64,000 nt of DNA from Planctomycetota bacterium (GTDB taxonomy: Bacteria; Planctomycetota; Phycisphaerae; Phycisphaerales; UBA5793). Both the position numbers and the translations under genes were made by a program. The stretch is taken from NCBI GenBank assembly GCA_963205185.1, contig CAUJHZ010000046.1:1-64000 (forward strand), read 5' to 3'. The notes beneath the pieces are model-generated. The model was not told the origin of the DNA. It did no database searches and saw only the letters and a program-made list of their open reading frames with translations. Shown here piece by piece: positions 28,060-37,386 of this stretch; positions within the stretch are counted from its first letter, which is position 1, and each line of letters opens with the position of its first letter.

Positions 28060-29355
28060 TCAACCCACTTCGCGGGTCTGGAAGAGGATGACGGCCAGCG
28101 AGAGCATGCCCGAGATGTAGAGCAGGCTGTAGAGGCCGACGAGACCGAGGTGCGTGGGCGGGATGAAGTGCCCCTGGTTGAGCGCATCGCCGAACGACAT
28201 CGCCTGCAGATTCGGCGGGACCGACCAGGCGATGCGCCACAGCGAGTGCACCCGCTGCGGACCGTCGATGAGATAGTCATCGATCCGCGGCGGCCGCTCC
28301 ATCGGATCGTCGCCGCGCTTTACGAGATCGGCCGTGTTGTACGACACGCTCTTGAGCACGGCCTGGCCCGGGCCGAGCAGGCCGAAGCCGAGGTTGTCCG
28401 AAGAGAGGTAGACGGGTTCGTCGTCGGTGATGTCGATGCCGCGATCGACGGTGATGTGATACGTGTCGCCGTCATCGCTGAAGTTGTCGTTGTGATCGTC
28501 GATGACGTTGATGGCGAGGATGCGGCCGCGCGACTTGGATTCAAACGCCCGCCGGCCGAAGAGCGTGTCGGTGAGCAGCCCGGCCATGAAGACCACGAGG
28601 CAGACGACCACGGTCATAACCTGCCCGAGGCGCGTCGAGGCGGCCAGCGCCACGGACGCAATGACGAGCAGCGCCAGAAACACGCCGGCGAGCGCCAGGA
28701 CGATTTGCGGATCGAAACTGCCCGAGATCATCCTCATGGTGCCAAACGGCGTCTCCATGGGTTCGAACATCTGGAACTTCCATTCCTTGTCGAACATGAG
28801 AACGCCGATCCAGGCGAGAATCGAGAGCGGCAGCATGGCGCCGACGGCGGTGCTGGTAAAGACCCAGCCATAGAAGAAGTTGCACCAGATGCCAATGAGC
28901 AGCGAGCCGCAGAGGGCGATGAGGCCAAAGACGATCACGGGCATGTCGGCGCTGTCCCGGGCCGTCTGCATGACGCCATAGCGCTTGATGAGCAGAAAGG
29001 TGCAGGACATGATGATGGCGGCGACGACGATGGCCGACGCCACGCCGACGTACTTGCCCAGCACGAATACCGGCCGGCCCACGGGCTTGGAGACCAAAGC
29101 CAGCACCGTCTTGTTCTCGATTTCGCGCGTCACCACGCTCGTGGCCACGAAGGCGGCGATGATCAACCCGCACAGGAAAATCGTCGCCAGGCCCATGTCA
29201 ACCATGAAGAGGTTGTCGTCCGAGAGCGTGAAGGTGCTCAGGCCCGGCGTAATAAGGAGCGCAATGAGCCCGATCCCCAGCATCACAAGGTAGATCGGCT
29301 GGCGGATGCTCTCGAGGAACGTGTTGCGGACGATAGCGAAGAACTGCTGGAACAT
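28060..29355 (-). CDS. ABC-2 type transporter permease
   Basis: A 431-residue permease. Helices lie near residues 18-40, 55-75, 100-122, 140-165, 170-190, 215-240 and 245-262, followed by a soluble region (about 270-395) and a final helix (about 405-425). The ABC-2 coupling segment REIENKTVLALVSKPVGRPVFVLGKYVG matches the equivalent RDKQIFQIASKPLSRFKYLMGKWIG in the permease at 35371-37386, so they are homologues. It is divergent from the SPFH-ABC operon with a 320-base shared spacer. No ATPase is adjacent on this strand, so it may use the one at 34125. Confidence 0.85.
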   Translation of the reverse strand: MFQQFFAIVRNTFLESIRQPIYLVMLGIGLIALLITPGLSTFTLSDDNLFMVDMGLATIFLCGLIIAAFVATSVVTREIENKTVLALVSKPVGRPVFVLGKYVGVASAIVVAAIIMSCTFLLIKRYGVMQTARDSADMPVIVFGLIALCGSLLIGIWCNFFYGWVFTSTAVGAMLPLSILAWIGVLMFDKEWKFQMFEPMETPFGTMRMISGSFDPQIVLALAGVFLALLVIASVALAASTRLGQVMTVVVCLVVFMAGLLTDTLFGRRAFESKSRGRILAINVIDDHNDNFSDDGDTYHITVDRGIDITDDEPVYLSSDNLGFGLLGPGQAVLKSVSYNTADLVKRGDDPMERPPRIDDYLIDGPQRVHSLWRIAWSVPPNLQAMSFGDALNQGHFIPPTHLGLVGLYSLLYISGMLSLAVILFQTREVG

Positions 29356-29675
29356 GAATCCATCCGCGAGGCGGTGACGACCTGGCGCGGGAGCGGCCGG
29401 GGAGACTTGGTACGCCGGCTATCGTAGGCGGGTTTGCCGGAGCGCGAAAAAACCTCGAACTCTCTTCGAACCGGACACAATTCAGGCCCGTAGCCGAGTC
29501 TTTGAGGCTGACGGTGCGATGAGGTCAGGCCCTCGTCGCGGCTTGCGGCGAAACGACCGGCCGCCACTCTTACGTGCGGGCGGTTGCTTGAATTGCAGGC
29601 TTCGGGTATCGTTCGCTCTTTCGACGGGGGACTCTCCCCGACACGTTCGTGCGGGTTCGAGGGCAGCGCCACATC
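29356..29675. other. Divergent promoter region of the SPFH-ABC block
   Basis: 320 bases between the minus-strand permease and the first SPFH gene, with no supportable gene. It contains the promoter-like pair at 29584-29612. I see no long repeat or operator palindrome. Confidence 0.5.
29584..29612 (+). promoter_or_regulatory. Putative promoter of the SPFH-ABC operon (TTGCTT-N17-TATCGT)
   Basis: TTGCTT (29584-29589) and TATCGT (29607-29612) are 17 bases apart, giving a leader of about 55 bases before ATG 29676. Confidence 0.35.
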
Positions 29676-31778
29676 ATGCGAATCAATCACGAGACATACA
29701 GGCGGGCCGCGGTGGCGGCCATCTTCGCCTCCATCTTCCATCTCGTGCTCACCGCGGTTGTCTTCATGCTCGGCTTCGTCCTCAAGGACGACGCCACGCG
29801 CATTGCCGCCTATTCAATGCTGTGCGGCATCCCCGTCTGGGTCGTCCTCATCCTGCTGTTCCACCAGCACCGGCTCGAGCGGCTCGAGTCGCTCGAACAC
29901 GAACAGCTGCGCACGCGCGCCGAAGCCACCGGCAGCATCTTCGACTTCGACGAAAACGAAGTTCCCCAGCACGCCAGCCGCCTGAAGTGGATGCACCGCT
30001 ACCTGGTGCCGGCCTCCAGCCTCGTCATCGCCGCACTGCTCATCGCCATCGGCTGGTGGCAGCGCGGCGTGGTCTCCTCGCGGGGCGACTATGGCGCCGT
30101 GGTTGCCGGCGCGGGCTCAGCGGGTTATGGCGTGGGGATCACGGCGGCCATCGCGCTGGTCTGCTTCGTCGTCTCCTGGTTCCTCGGCGGAATGAGCCGC
30201 CAGCCGTCGTGGCGGCTTCTGCGCGCCGGGGCGACGGTCACCATCGGCGCCGCCCTGCTCAACGCCGCCCTCGCCGTGGGCTACGGCTTCCGACTCAACG
30301 GCAACGAAGACGTCCTGGCCGCACTGGCCTACGTCTTTCCGATCTACATGATCGTCCTCGGCCTCGAGGTGATTATCGCGTTCGTTCTCAACCTCTACAC
30401 GCCGCGCAAGCCGGGCGAATACCCGCAGCCGGCATTCGATTCGCGCGTCCTCGGGTTGCTCGCCGCTCCGGAATCGGTCGTCAAGTCGATCAACGACGCG
30501 ATCAATTACCAGTTCGGCTTCTCCGTCACTTCGACATGGTTCTACCAGTTGCTCAGCCGGCAGATTCTGCCGCTGCTGGGATTTGTCGTGCTGCTCATTG
30601 CCCTGCTGCGGTGCGTGGCGATCGTGCAGCCCGGCGAGCAGGCGATCGTGACGTCGTTCGGCGATCTGCGCCGCGACGGTCACGTGTTCGAATCCGGCGC
30701 GGTCATCAAGTGGCCCTGGGAGCGGCTCGAGCGCTACCCGGTATCGCAGATCCACCAGGTGCTTGTCGGCACGGAGAGCGAAGACGGGCACACGAAACTG
30801 GATGAGCAGGCGCCGATCCTCTGGGACAACGCGCACACGCTGGGCAGGGAAGAACTGATCATCGTCGGCCCGGGGTGGATCGGCTCGGAGCAGGAGACGG
30901 AGAACTCGGGCTTCGGCAATCTGGCGCGGAGCATCGCGGTCGTGAACGCCGAGGTGCCCGTGCAGTTCCGCATCAAGGATGGCCGGGACGCCGACGGAAA
31001 CTCCGAACTGCTCAACTACATCAACTTCGTCGGCGGCGACGTCAGCCAGCGTGAAGCGCTCATCCGCCAGATTGCCACGCGCGTGGTGAATCGCCGGCTC
31101 GCAGGCATGTCGATCGAGCAGGTGCTCGGGCCGAGGCGGGCCGCGCTTTCCGACGACCTTCGCGCGCGAATCCAGGCGGAACTGGACCGGTGGAACTCGG
31201 GCATCCAGGTCGTGTTTGTCGGCGTCGCGGGCATCCACCCGCCCAAGGACGTCGCGGCGAGTTTCGAACAGGTGCTCGAAGCCCGCGAGACGCGGGAATC
31301 GACCATCCAGGATGCGCTGCGCGTCGCCACCGAGCGGCTCGCCAAAGCCGCCGGCTCGGTCGAGCAGGCGCAGGCGATCGCGCGCGAGATCGACAAACTC
31401 CGCAGCATCGGCCTGAGCGACGAGGGCTATGCCGAACAGTCGCTGGTGGTCGAGCGCGTGCTCCTGCAGGCGGGCGGTTCCGCGGCGAGGGAGATTCTCG
31501 AAGCCAAGGCCGACCGCTGGACCACGCAGAACGACAAACTGGCCACGGCCATCCGGCACAACAGCCGTTTGATGCCCTATGAACAGGCGCCGGAGTTGTA
31601 TTCCGTGCGCGAGTATCTCAGCACCCTGCGCCGCGCGCTTCAGGGCCGGCAGCTGGTCATCATCCCCGACGGGGTGCCGGCGCGCACGACCATCGATCTC
31701 AAGCAGGATCCGACGATGATCAACCTCACGGACATCAGCGCTTCCGCGGATGCGGCCGAGAGGTTGCGAAACGAATGA
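29676..31778 (+). CDS. Polytopic membrane protein fused to an SPFH/Band-7 domain (HflK-like)
   Basis: 700 residues. The N-terminal 300 hold five to six hydrophobic segments (about 10-32, 40-60, 110-130, 145-168, 182-202 and 215-240), an architecture not typical of HflK. A further helix (about 290-312) leads into a Band-7 domain (IVQPGEQAIVTSFGDLRRDG ... GAVIKWPWERLERYPV), then a long Ala/Glu/Arg coiled coil (about 515-610). SPFH proteins form large membrane cages around proteases or microdomains. A GTG nine codons upstream is possible, but ATG 29676 has GAGGGC upstream. It heads a six-gene run with two further SPFH genes. Confidence 0.85.
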   Translation: MRINHETYRRAAVAAIFASIFHLVLTAVVFMLGFVLKDDATRIAAYSMLCGIPVWVVLILLFHQHRLERLESLEHEQLRTRAEATGSIFDFDENEVPQHASRLKWMHRYLVPASSLVIAALLIAIGWWQRGVVSSRGDYGAVVAGAGSAGYGVGITAAIALVCFVVSWFLGGMSRQPSWRLLRAGATVTIGAALLNAALAVGYGFRLNGNEDVLAALAYVFPIYMIVLGLEVIIAFVLNLYTPRKPGEYPQPAFDSRVLGLLAAPESVVKSINDAINYQFGFSVTSTWFYQLLSRQILPLLGFVVLLIALLRCVAIVQPGEQAIVTSFGDLRRDGHVFESGAVIKWPWERLERYPVSQIHQVLVGTESEDGHTKLDEQAPILWDNAHTLGREELIIVGPGWIGSEQETENSGFGNLARSIAVVNAEVPVQFRIKDGRDADGNSELLNYINFVGGDVSQREALIRQIATRVVNRRLAGMSIEQVLGPRRAALSDDLRARIQAELDRWNSGIQVVFVGVAGIHPPKDVAASFEQVLEARETRESTIQDALRVATERLAKAAGSVEQAQAIAREIDKLRSIGLSDEGYAEQSLVVERVLLQAGGSAAREILEAKADRWTTQNDKLATAIRHNSRLMPYEQAPELYSVREYLSTLRRALQGRQLVIIPDGVPARTTIDLKQDPTMINLTDISASADAAERLRNE

Positions 31779-31821
31779 CACCGGCCCGCGCCACGTCCCG
31801 GCCGGCGGAGGCTATCGCTCA

Positions 31822-32775
31822 ATGAACCGAATCGCCATGTACGTCATCGCGGCCATAGTCGCCATCACCCTGCTGCTGTTCACCTGCACGTTCCAGGTGC
31901 GCTTCAACCAGACGGCGATCGTGACGACCTTCCGCAAGATCGGCCGCGTGGTCGAGGAGCCCGGCCTGCACTTCAAGTGGCCGTACCCCATCCAGTCCGT
32001 CAAGCATTACGACTCGCGCGTGCGCGTGCTTGAGACGCGGCTCGAGAACGTGATGACCAAGGACAGCCAGCTCGTCATCGCGCAGGTGTTTCTCGCGTGG
32101 AAGATTGAAGATCCGCGGACCTTCTTCCAGGTCATCACTTCCGAGGCGAGCGCGGACAAGCGGCTCAACGAGCGGCTGCGCTCGGCCCTCGGTCTGTTCG
32201 CCGAATACGACTTCCATGACCTTCTCACCAGCGAAACCGGCGAAAGCGGAGCCGGCCAGAGCAACCTGGCTGCGATCGAAAGCCGCATCAAGGAACTGCT
32301 CGAAAACCCTTCGGACCAGGCGGCGGGCGTGGAGTCGGCGTACGGCATCAAGCCGGTGGCCGTGGGCATCAGCCGCTTCATTCTGCCCGAGAACACGAGC
32401 AAAGCGGTTTTCGAGCGGATGAAGAAGACGCGCGAAACGATCGCAGCCGACACCTCCTCATCAGGCCAGGCCGAAGCCGAGCGCATAACGTCCAAGGCTG
32501 AGAGCGATGCGCGAACGATCGAATCGTTCGCACGCGTGCGGGCCGACGCCATTCGCGCTGAAGGTGATCTCGAAGCCGCCGCGCTCGCCGCCCAATTGGC
32601 GCGCAACGAACGCTTTGCGATTCTTCTGCAAAAGCTCCAGGCGCTCGAAGCCATCATCAGCAAGGACACGAAGGTCATCCTGCCCGCTTCGCAGTGGCCC
32701 TTTGACATGCTCATGGGACCCGATGGAATGCCCATCAAGATCGCGGCTCCACAGCGCGCGGAAGGCGGCAACTGA
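31822..32775 (+). CDS. SPFH/Band-7 protein, HflC-like
   Basis: 317 residues, the length of HflC. One N-terminal helix (about 5-23), then the SPFH domain: FNQTAIVTTFRKIGRVVEEP, GLHFKWPYPIQSVKHYDSR, RLENVMTKDSQLVIAQVFLAW. After it comes a helical stretch with AEAERITSKAESDARTIESF and the ending VILPASQWPFDML, close to the HflC C-terminus (ERMKKTRE...). GGCGGAGGC precedes ATG 31822. In E. coli HflC pairs with HflK and FtsH, and here both neighbours are SPFH proteins. No FtsH is encoded in the window. Confidence 0.9.
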   Translation: MNRIAMYVIAAIVAITLLLFTCTFQVRFNQTAIVTTFRKIGRVVEEPGLHFKWPYPIQSVKHYDSRVRVLETRLENVMTKDSQLVIAQVFLAWKIEDPRTFFQVITSEASADKRLNERLRSALGLFAEYDFHDLLTSETGESGAGQSNLAAIESRIKELLENPSDQAAGVESAYGIKPVAVGISRFILPENTSKAVFERMKKTRETIAADTSSSGQAEAERITSKAESDARTIESFARVRADAIRAEGDLEAAALAAQLARNERFAILLQKLQALEAIISKDTKVILPASQWPFDMLMGPDGMPIKIAAPQRAEGGN

Positions 32776-32778
32776 TCC

Positions 32779-34086
32779 ATGGCTGAAGATCAGCACAACC
32801 CGATTCCGCCGGGCGGAGATCCGGGCCCGATCCATCGGCCGGCCCAAGCGGGTCGCCCGTTCGCGCCGACGACGACCGCCGATGATGAGTTCGACCCGGC
32901 CAACCGTTCGCTTGCCAGCGCGCTGCGCATCTCCTTTGTCGCGCTGCAGGTGGTCATGGTCATTCTCGTGGCGATGTACTTCTTCTCCGGGCTGCGCCAG
33001 GTGCCCGAGCAGTCGCGCGGGCTGCGGCTGCTCTTCGGCCGGCTGCAGGACGCGACCCCGCTCGAAGCGGGAGGCTATTTCGTCTGGCCCTATCCGATCG
33101 GCGATTTCATCCTCGTGCCCAGTTCGCAGCAGTCGGTCGAGGTCGATGAGGCCTTCTGGCCCCAACTCAGCGACCTGCAGAAAGCCAAGCCGTTCACGAG
33201 CCTGACCGAGACGGAAAAGTTCACCCTCGTGCCCGGCAAGGACGGGTCGGTCATCACCGCCGACCACAACCTCGCGCACACCAAGTGGAACGTGCAGTAT
33301 CGCATCGTCGACGCCCGCCAGAACCAGGAGACGGTTCCGCTCCTGGAGAACCAGCCCCTGGTTCGCAGCGCTGTCGAACGGGCGGTCGTGCTCGGCGCCG
33401 CCGAAACGACGCTGGACGAGATCATCCAGTCGCGCGACCGGCTCAGCGGCAAGGTGAAGGCGTACGCCCAGGAGTTTCTTGATCGCATTCAATGCGGCAT
33501 CGAAATCTCCACGGCCACCTATGACGCCTACCCGCCGGTGCCCGCGCAGGCCAGTTACGAGCGCGTCAACCAGGCGCACGTCGAATCCGCACAGGGCAAG
33601 GTCGAGGCGGAGCGCCAGGCCAGCGAGATTCTCAACGCGATGGCCGGGCCGGCCCACCAGCGGCTCAGCGCGCTCATCAGCGAGTACGACCAGTTGCTCG
33701 CGCTGGCCAAGGTCGATCCCGACAAGCATGCCGCCGCGGAAGCGAAGCTGCAGGAGATCAACGACCTGCTCTTGAGCGACGCCGTCGGCGGCAAGGTGGC
33801 GACGATCATCGGCACGGCGCGGAGCGATCGCGGCGAACTGGTATCCGGCTTCCGCAGCGACCTGGCCCGCTTCAACGCGTGGATCGACCGCTACGAAGAG
33901 AATCCCAGCCTGGCGACGGCCCTGCTCTGGTCGGAGATGATGGTCAACATCTCGACCAAGGACCTTGAGTGGTTCAGCATCGCGCCCGGCACGACGCAGA
34001 TCGACATCGAAATCAATCCCGATCCCGAGCGGGCCCGGCGCATCAAGAGCGAAGAGTACAAGAAAGCGGGTCGGGCGTCGCCCTGA
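32779..34086 (+). CDS. SPFH/Band-7 protein, HflK-like
   Basis: 435 residues starting 3 bases after the HflC-like gene. A proline-rich cytosolic N-terminus (1-45), as in HflK, precedes one membrane helix (about 52-70) and the Band-7 domain (VPEQSRGLRLLFGRLQDATP, GGYFVWPYPIGDFILVPSSQ, TADHNLAHTKWNVQYRI). The region after it (AAVPAQASYERVNQAH-like, coiled coil about 265-350) again follows HflK. The C-terminal DLEWFSIAPGTTQIDIEINP is not part of classical HflK. GGAAGG precedes the ATG. It is the third consecutive SPFH gene. Confidence 0.88.
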   Translation: MAEDQHNPIPPGGDPGPIHRPAQAGRPFAPTTTADDEFDPANRSLASALRISFVALQVVMVILVAMYFFSGLRQVPEQSRGLRLLFGRLQDATPLEAGGYFVWPYPIGDFILVPSSQQSVEVDEAFWPQLSDLQKAKPFTSLTETEKFTLVPGKDGSVITADHNLAHTKWNVQYRIVDARQNQETVPLLENQPLVRSAVERAVVLGAAETTLDEIIQSRDRLSGKVKAYAQEFLDRIQCGIEISTATYDAYPPVPAQASYERVNQAHVESAQGKVEAERQASEILNAMAGPAHQRLSALISEYDQLLALAKVDPDKHAAAEAKLQEINDLLLSDAVGGKVATIIGTARSDRGELVSGFRSDLARFNAWIDRYEENPSLATALLWSEMMVNISTKDLEWFSIAPGTTQIDIEINPDPERARRIKSEEYKKAGRASP

Positions 34087-34124
34087 CCCGGGGCCGCGCG
34101 TCCCGCGGCGAAAGCGCATTGCAG

Positions 34125-35366
34125 ATGAGTCCTGTCGATTCCACAACTCGAACTCCGGTCGTCCTCGCGCAGGGCCTGACCAAAGTCTTCTCCGACTTCT
34201 GGCTCCGCGCGCAGGTGCGCGCCGTGGACAATCTCGATCTGCGCATCGAGCCGGGGCAGATCTTCGGGCTCATCGGGCCCAACGGCTCGGGCAAGAGCAC
34301 GACGATCAAGATGATCCTCGGCCTGCTGCACAAGACCTCGGGCCGGCTTTCGGTGCTGGGTAAGCAGCCTTCGGACATCGCCGCCAAGAAGCGCATCGGC
34401 TACCTGCCGGAGGAGTCGTACCTCTATCAGTTCCTGAACTCGCGCGAGACGCTGGACTTCTACGCCAAGCTGTTCGGCTACCCGCGGGCCACGCGCCGCC
34501 GCCGCATCGATGAACTGCTCGAGATGGTCGGGCTCGACGCGGTGGCGCATCGCCCCGTCGGCCAGTTCTCCAAGGGCATGCAGCGCCGCGTCGGCATCGC
34601 GCAGGCCCTCATCAACGACCCCGAGTTTCTCATCCTCGACGAACCCACGTCCGGCCTTGATCCTTTGGGCATTCGGCAGGTCAAAGACCTCATCATCGAT
34701 CTGGGCAAGCGCGGCAAGACGATCCTGCTCAGTTCGCACCTGCTCTCCGAGGTCGAAGATGTGTGCGACTCGATGACGATTCTCTACGGCGGCAAGAAGC
34801 GAGCCGAAGGCACGCGCGACGAGCTGCTCACCGCCGACGATCGCACGATCATCGAAACCGAAGCACTCTCGCAGGCCGAGGCGGATGACATCGCCCGGTT
34901 CATCGAGCAGAAGGAAGGCCGGCGCATCATTCGCGTCGCGCCCGCGCGGCAAAGCCTCGAATCGCTGTTCATGTCGATTGTCGAAAAGGCCCAGGCCGAA
35001 CGCGTCAAGACGTCCGGCGCCGGGCGCGGCGGGCCGACTGCGGCGTTCCTGCGCGGCGTCGAGCCTGATTCCGAGCGAAGCGGCGACAAGGTCATCGCCG
35101 ATCTGATGAAAGAACCCGAAGTCCCCGCCACTTCGCGAGCCGAGCGCCCCGCGGCCGATCAATCGCAACAGGCGGACAAGCCGAATCAGTCGGTCCTCGA
35201 CTCGCTCGTGGACAGCGGCCAGGCGCCGGCGGCCCGGCCGGCCGATCGATCCAAGGAGCCGGCGCCGAAGCGAGAGCGCACCGCCGAAGACGTCGATCGC
35301 TCGGTGCTCGACTCGCTGATGGGCGGCTCGCAGGAATCTCCGGGCGACAAGCGCGAGGAGAGGTGA
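34125..35366 (+). CDS. ABC transporter ATP-binding protein with long C-terminal tail
   Basis: 413 residues from ATG 34125. The nucleotide-binding domain (about 12-235) has Walker A GPNGSGKST (51-59), signature FSKGMQRRVG, Walker B LILDEPTSGLDP and the switch His in LLSSHLLSEV. This is the NatA/GldA/CcmA-like branch that drives ABC-2 permeases. A domain of about 80 residues follows, then a disordered Pro/Ala/Glu tail containing two copies of S-V-L-D-S-L (NQSVLDSLVDSGQ and DRSVLDSLMGGSQ), possibly short docking motifs. The next permease begins 4 bases after its stop, which is strong evidence that they work together. Confidence 0.93.
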   Translation: MSPVDSTTRTPVVLAQGLTKVFSDFWLRAQVRAVDNLDLRIEPGQIFGLIGPNGSGKSTTIKMILGLLHKTSGRLSVLGKQPSDIAAKKRIGYLPEESYLYQFLNSRETLDFYAKLFGYPRATRRRRIDELLEMVGLDAVAHRPVGQFSKGMQRRVGIAQALINDPEFLILDEPTSGLDPLGIRQVKDLIIDLGKRGKTILLSSHLLSEVEDVCDSMTILYGGKKRAEGTRDELLTADDRTIIETEALSQAEADDIARFIEQKEGRRIIRVAPARQSLESLFMSIVEKAQAERVKTSGAGRGGPTAAFLRGVEPDSERSGDKVIADLMKEPEVPATSRAERPAADQSQQADKPNQSVLDSLVDSGQAPAARPADRSKEPAPKRERTAEDVDRSVLDSLMGGSQESPGDKREER

Positions 35367-35370
35367 TCGC

Positions 35371-37386
35371 ATGATCGACCGTCTCTTCGAGATGCTCTCG
35401 CGCCTGAATCGGCTCCAGCAGGGCCTGCGGTTCAAGATCGTGGCGACGGCGCTGGGCCTGATCGCGGTGACCGTCGTGGCCATCCTGGCCGCGCGCACGA
35501 ATCTCGCCTGGATGCCCGAGACGCTGTCGAGCAACCTCGTGAGCAGCGCCGTGATCGGCGCCCTGGCGGTGGTCGGCGTCATCTGGCTGGGCCGCACGCT
35601 TTCCGCTGCGGGTATTGCCGTCGTCGCGCTGCCGTTCTGGTTCGTGTTTCGAATGCTGGACATGGAACTCTGGGCCCAGATCGCACTGGGCATCGGATCG
35701 CTGAGCATTCTCTTCCTGGTGCTCATTCAGGTCGCCCGGCTCCTGCTCTCGGCCCCGATCGGCCCGCTGGCGGTCGCGCGATTCGTGCTCGATGAAGCGG
35801 TGCGGATGAAGCTCGCGCTCGTCTTCATCGTCCTGCTCATCATCTACATTCCTTTCCTCGCCACCCAGCTCGACACGCACGAGCGGCTGCAGTATCGCGT
35901 GCAGACGTTCCTGAGTTACGGCACGGGAGTGAGCTACGCGCTGCTGGCCGTCATGACGGTCTTCCTTTCCACGGCGACGGTGGCATTCGAGCAGCGCGAC
36001 AAGCAGATCTTCCAGATCGCCAGCAAGCCGCTGAGCCGTTTCAAGTACCTCATGGGCAAGTGGATTGGCCTGGCGGTGCTGAACGGCCTGCTGCTGCTCA
36101 TGACCGGCGGAGCCATCTTCTGGTTCACCCAGTACCTGCGCACCCAGCCGGGCATGGACGCCTACGACGAGATGGCCGTCACCGAGCAGGTGCTCACCTC
36201 GCGCATCGGCGTGCGGCCGACGGTGCCGGATTTCCGCGAAGAAGCCAAGGCGCGCGCAGCCCAGCGGGCGGCAGAAGATCCTGAACTCAAGGACAACCCC
36301 ACCGCCATCGCGAATCTCGCCAACGAGATGCTCAGCGAACTCCAGTCGCAGATGCTCTCGATCCCGCCCGGCGAATACCGCGAGTACCTCTTCGAGAACG
36401 TCACGCCGATCTCGCGGAGCTTCAAGACCACCGTTCACTTCGACGGTGAGCCGATCGTGGTGCCCTCGCGCATTCAGTCGCCGTTTGACTTGATGGTCAG
36501 GAGCGAAGACGGCGAGACTTTCTACGTTCCCCAGACGCCGTCCCAGCCCGGCCAGTTCCAGCTCGGCTTCGCGGAGGACGCCACGCTCATTCGCTTCATC
36601 CCTCCCGATTCGCAGCAGACGTTTCCGAATCCGCTGCGCGAGGGCCAGACGGTGCGCATCGAGTACTACCCGGAGAACGCGCTGACGCTTCGCTACAAGC
36701 TGAACTCGGGCCAGGACATGCCCGATGTCTCGGTGCCGATCACGATCTGGCTGGAAGGCAACGTCATCATGCCGCAGGAAGCGGTTCTCGTGCAGACGCA
36801 GAACGTGATGATCCCGGCAGGATTCGTGAACGACGATCACACCCTGAGCGTGCGCATCGCCAACGGAAACATGAACACAGGGCAGGTGTACGGCGAGACG
36901 ATCACCATCCCGTGGGATGGCCTCGAGATCATGTACAAGGTCGATACGTTCGAGGCGAACTACTTCCGCGCCATGCTCATTGTCTGGCTCAAACTGGGCT
37001 TCCTCGCCATGCTCGGCATTGCCGCCGCGACGTTCGCGAGTTTCCCGGTGGCGTGCCTGCTGGCGTTCACGATCTTTTTCGGCGCCGAATCGGCGCCATT
37101 CCTGGCCGCGTCGCTGGAGAACTTCGACAAGGTCGATCCCGTAACGAAAGAGCGGTACTACTTCAACACGATCATCTGGGAGATCGCCTCGGCGATGCAG
37201 TGGCTGCTGCGGCAATACGGCAGCGTGCGACCGACGCAGAATCTCATCGAGGGCCGCAACGTTTCGTGGGCGGTGGTGTCGCAGACGTTCATTTGGATCT
37301 CGGTATTGTGGACCGGGCTCACGGCCTTCATCGGATGGGTGATCTTCCGGGCCCGGCAACTGGCTATCTACTCGGGGCACGCATGA
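35371..37386 (+). CDS. ABC-2 permease with large non-membrane domain
   Basis: 671 residues. About seven hydrophobic segments occupy residues 18-250, ending with the ABC-2 coupling segment EQRDKQIFQIASKPLSRFKYLMGKWIG and two further helices. Residues about 255-525 are soluble and probably extracytoplasmic, beta-rich (TVHFDGEPIVVPSRIQSPFDL ... WLEGNVIMPQEAVLVQTQNVMIP). Helices near 535-565, 570-590 and 640-660 close the protein. GAGGAGAGG precedes the ATG, 4 bases after the ATPase stop. Its own stop overlaps the next start as ATGA. The cargo is unknown. The architecture resembles gliding/Nos-type ABC-2 systems more than drug exporters. Confidence 0.88.
   Translation: MIDRLFEMLSRLNRLQQGLRFKIVATALGLIAVTVVAILAARTNLAWMPETLSSNLVSSAVIGALAVVGVIWLGRTLSAAGIAVVALPFWFVFRMLDMELWAQIALGIGSLSILFLVLIQVARLLLSAPIGPLAVARFVLDEAVRMKLALVFIVLLIIYIPFLATQLDTHERLQYRVQTFLSYGTGVSYALLAVMTVFLSTATVAFEQRDKQIFQIASKPLSRFKYLMGKWIGLAVLNGLLLLMTGGAIFWFTQYLRTQPGMDAYDEMAVTEQVLTSRIGVRPTVPDFREEAKARAAQRAAEDPELKDNPTAIANLANEMLSELQSQMLSIPPGEYREYLFENVTPISRSFKTTVHFDGEPIVVPSRIQSPFDLMVRSEDGETFYVPQTPSQPGQFQLGFAEDATLIRFIPPDSQQTFPNPLREGQTVRIEYYPENALTLRYKLNSGQDMPDVSVPITIWLEGNVIMPQEAVLVQTQNVMIPAGFVNDDHTLSVRIANGNMNTGQVYGETITIPWDGLEIMYKVDTFEANYFRAMLIVWLKLGFLAMLGIAAATFASFPVACLLAFTIFFGAESAPFLAASLENFDKVDPVTKERYYFNTIIWEIASAMQWLLRQYGSVRPTQNLIEGRNVSWAVVSQTFIWISVLWTGLTAFIGWVIFRARQLAIYSGHA

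Noticed and set aside
28150-29427. 425-codon plus-strand frame over the ABC permease gene
   Set aside because: His/Glu/Asp/Arg-rich shadow. The minus-strand frame has regular membrane helices and an ABC-2 motif.
35092-37380. 762-codon frame antisense to the ABC permease
   Set aside because: Covers the permease gene exactly in the complementary frame, is rich in Arg/His/Asp/Glu and has no ribosome-binding site. The sense protein has clear family motifs.
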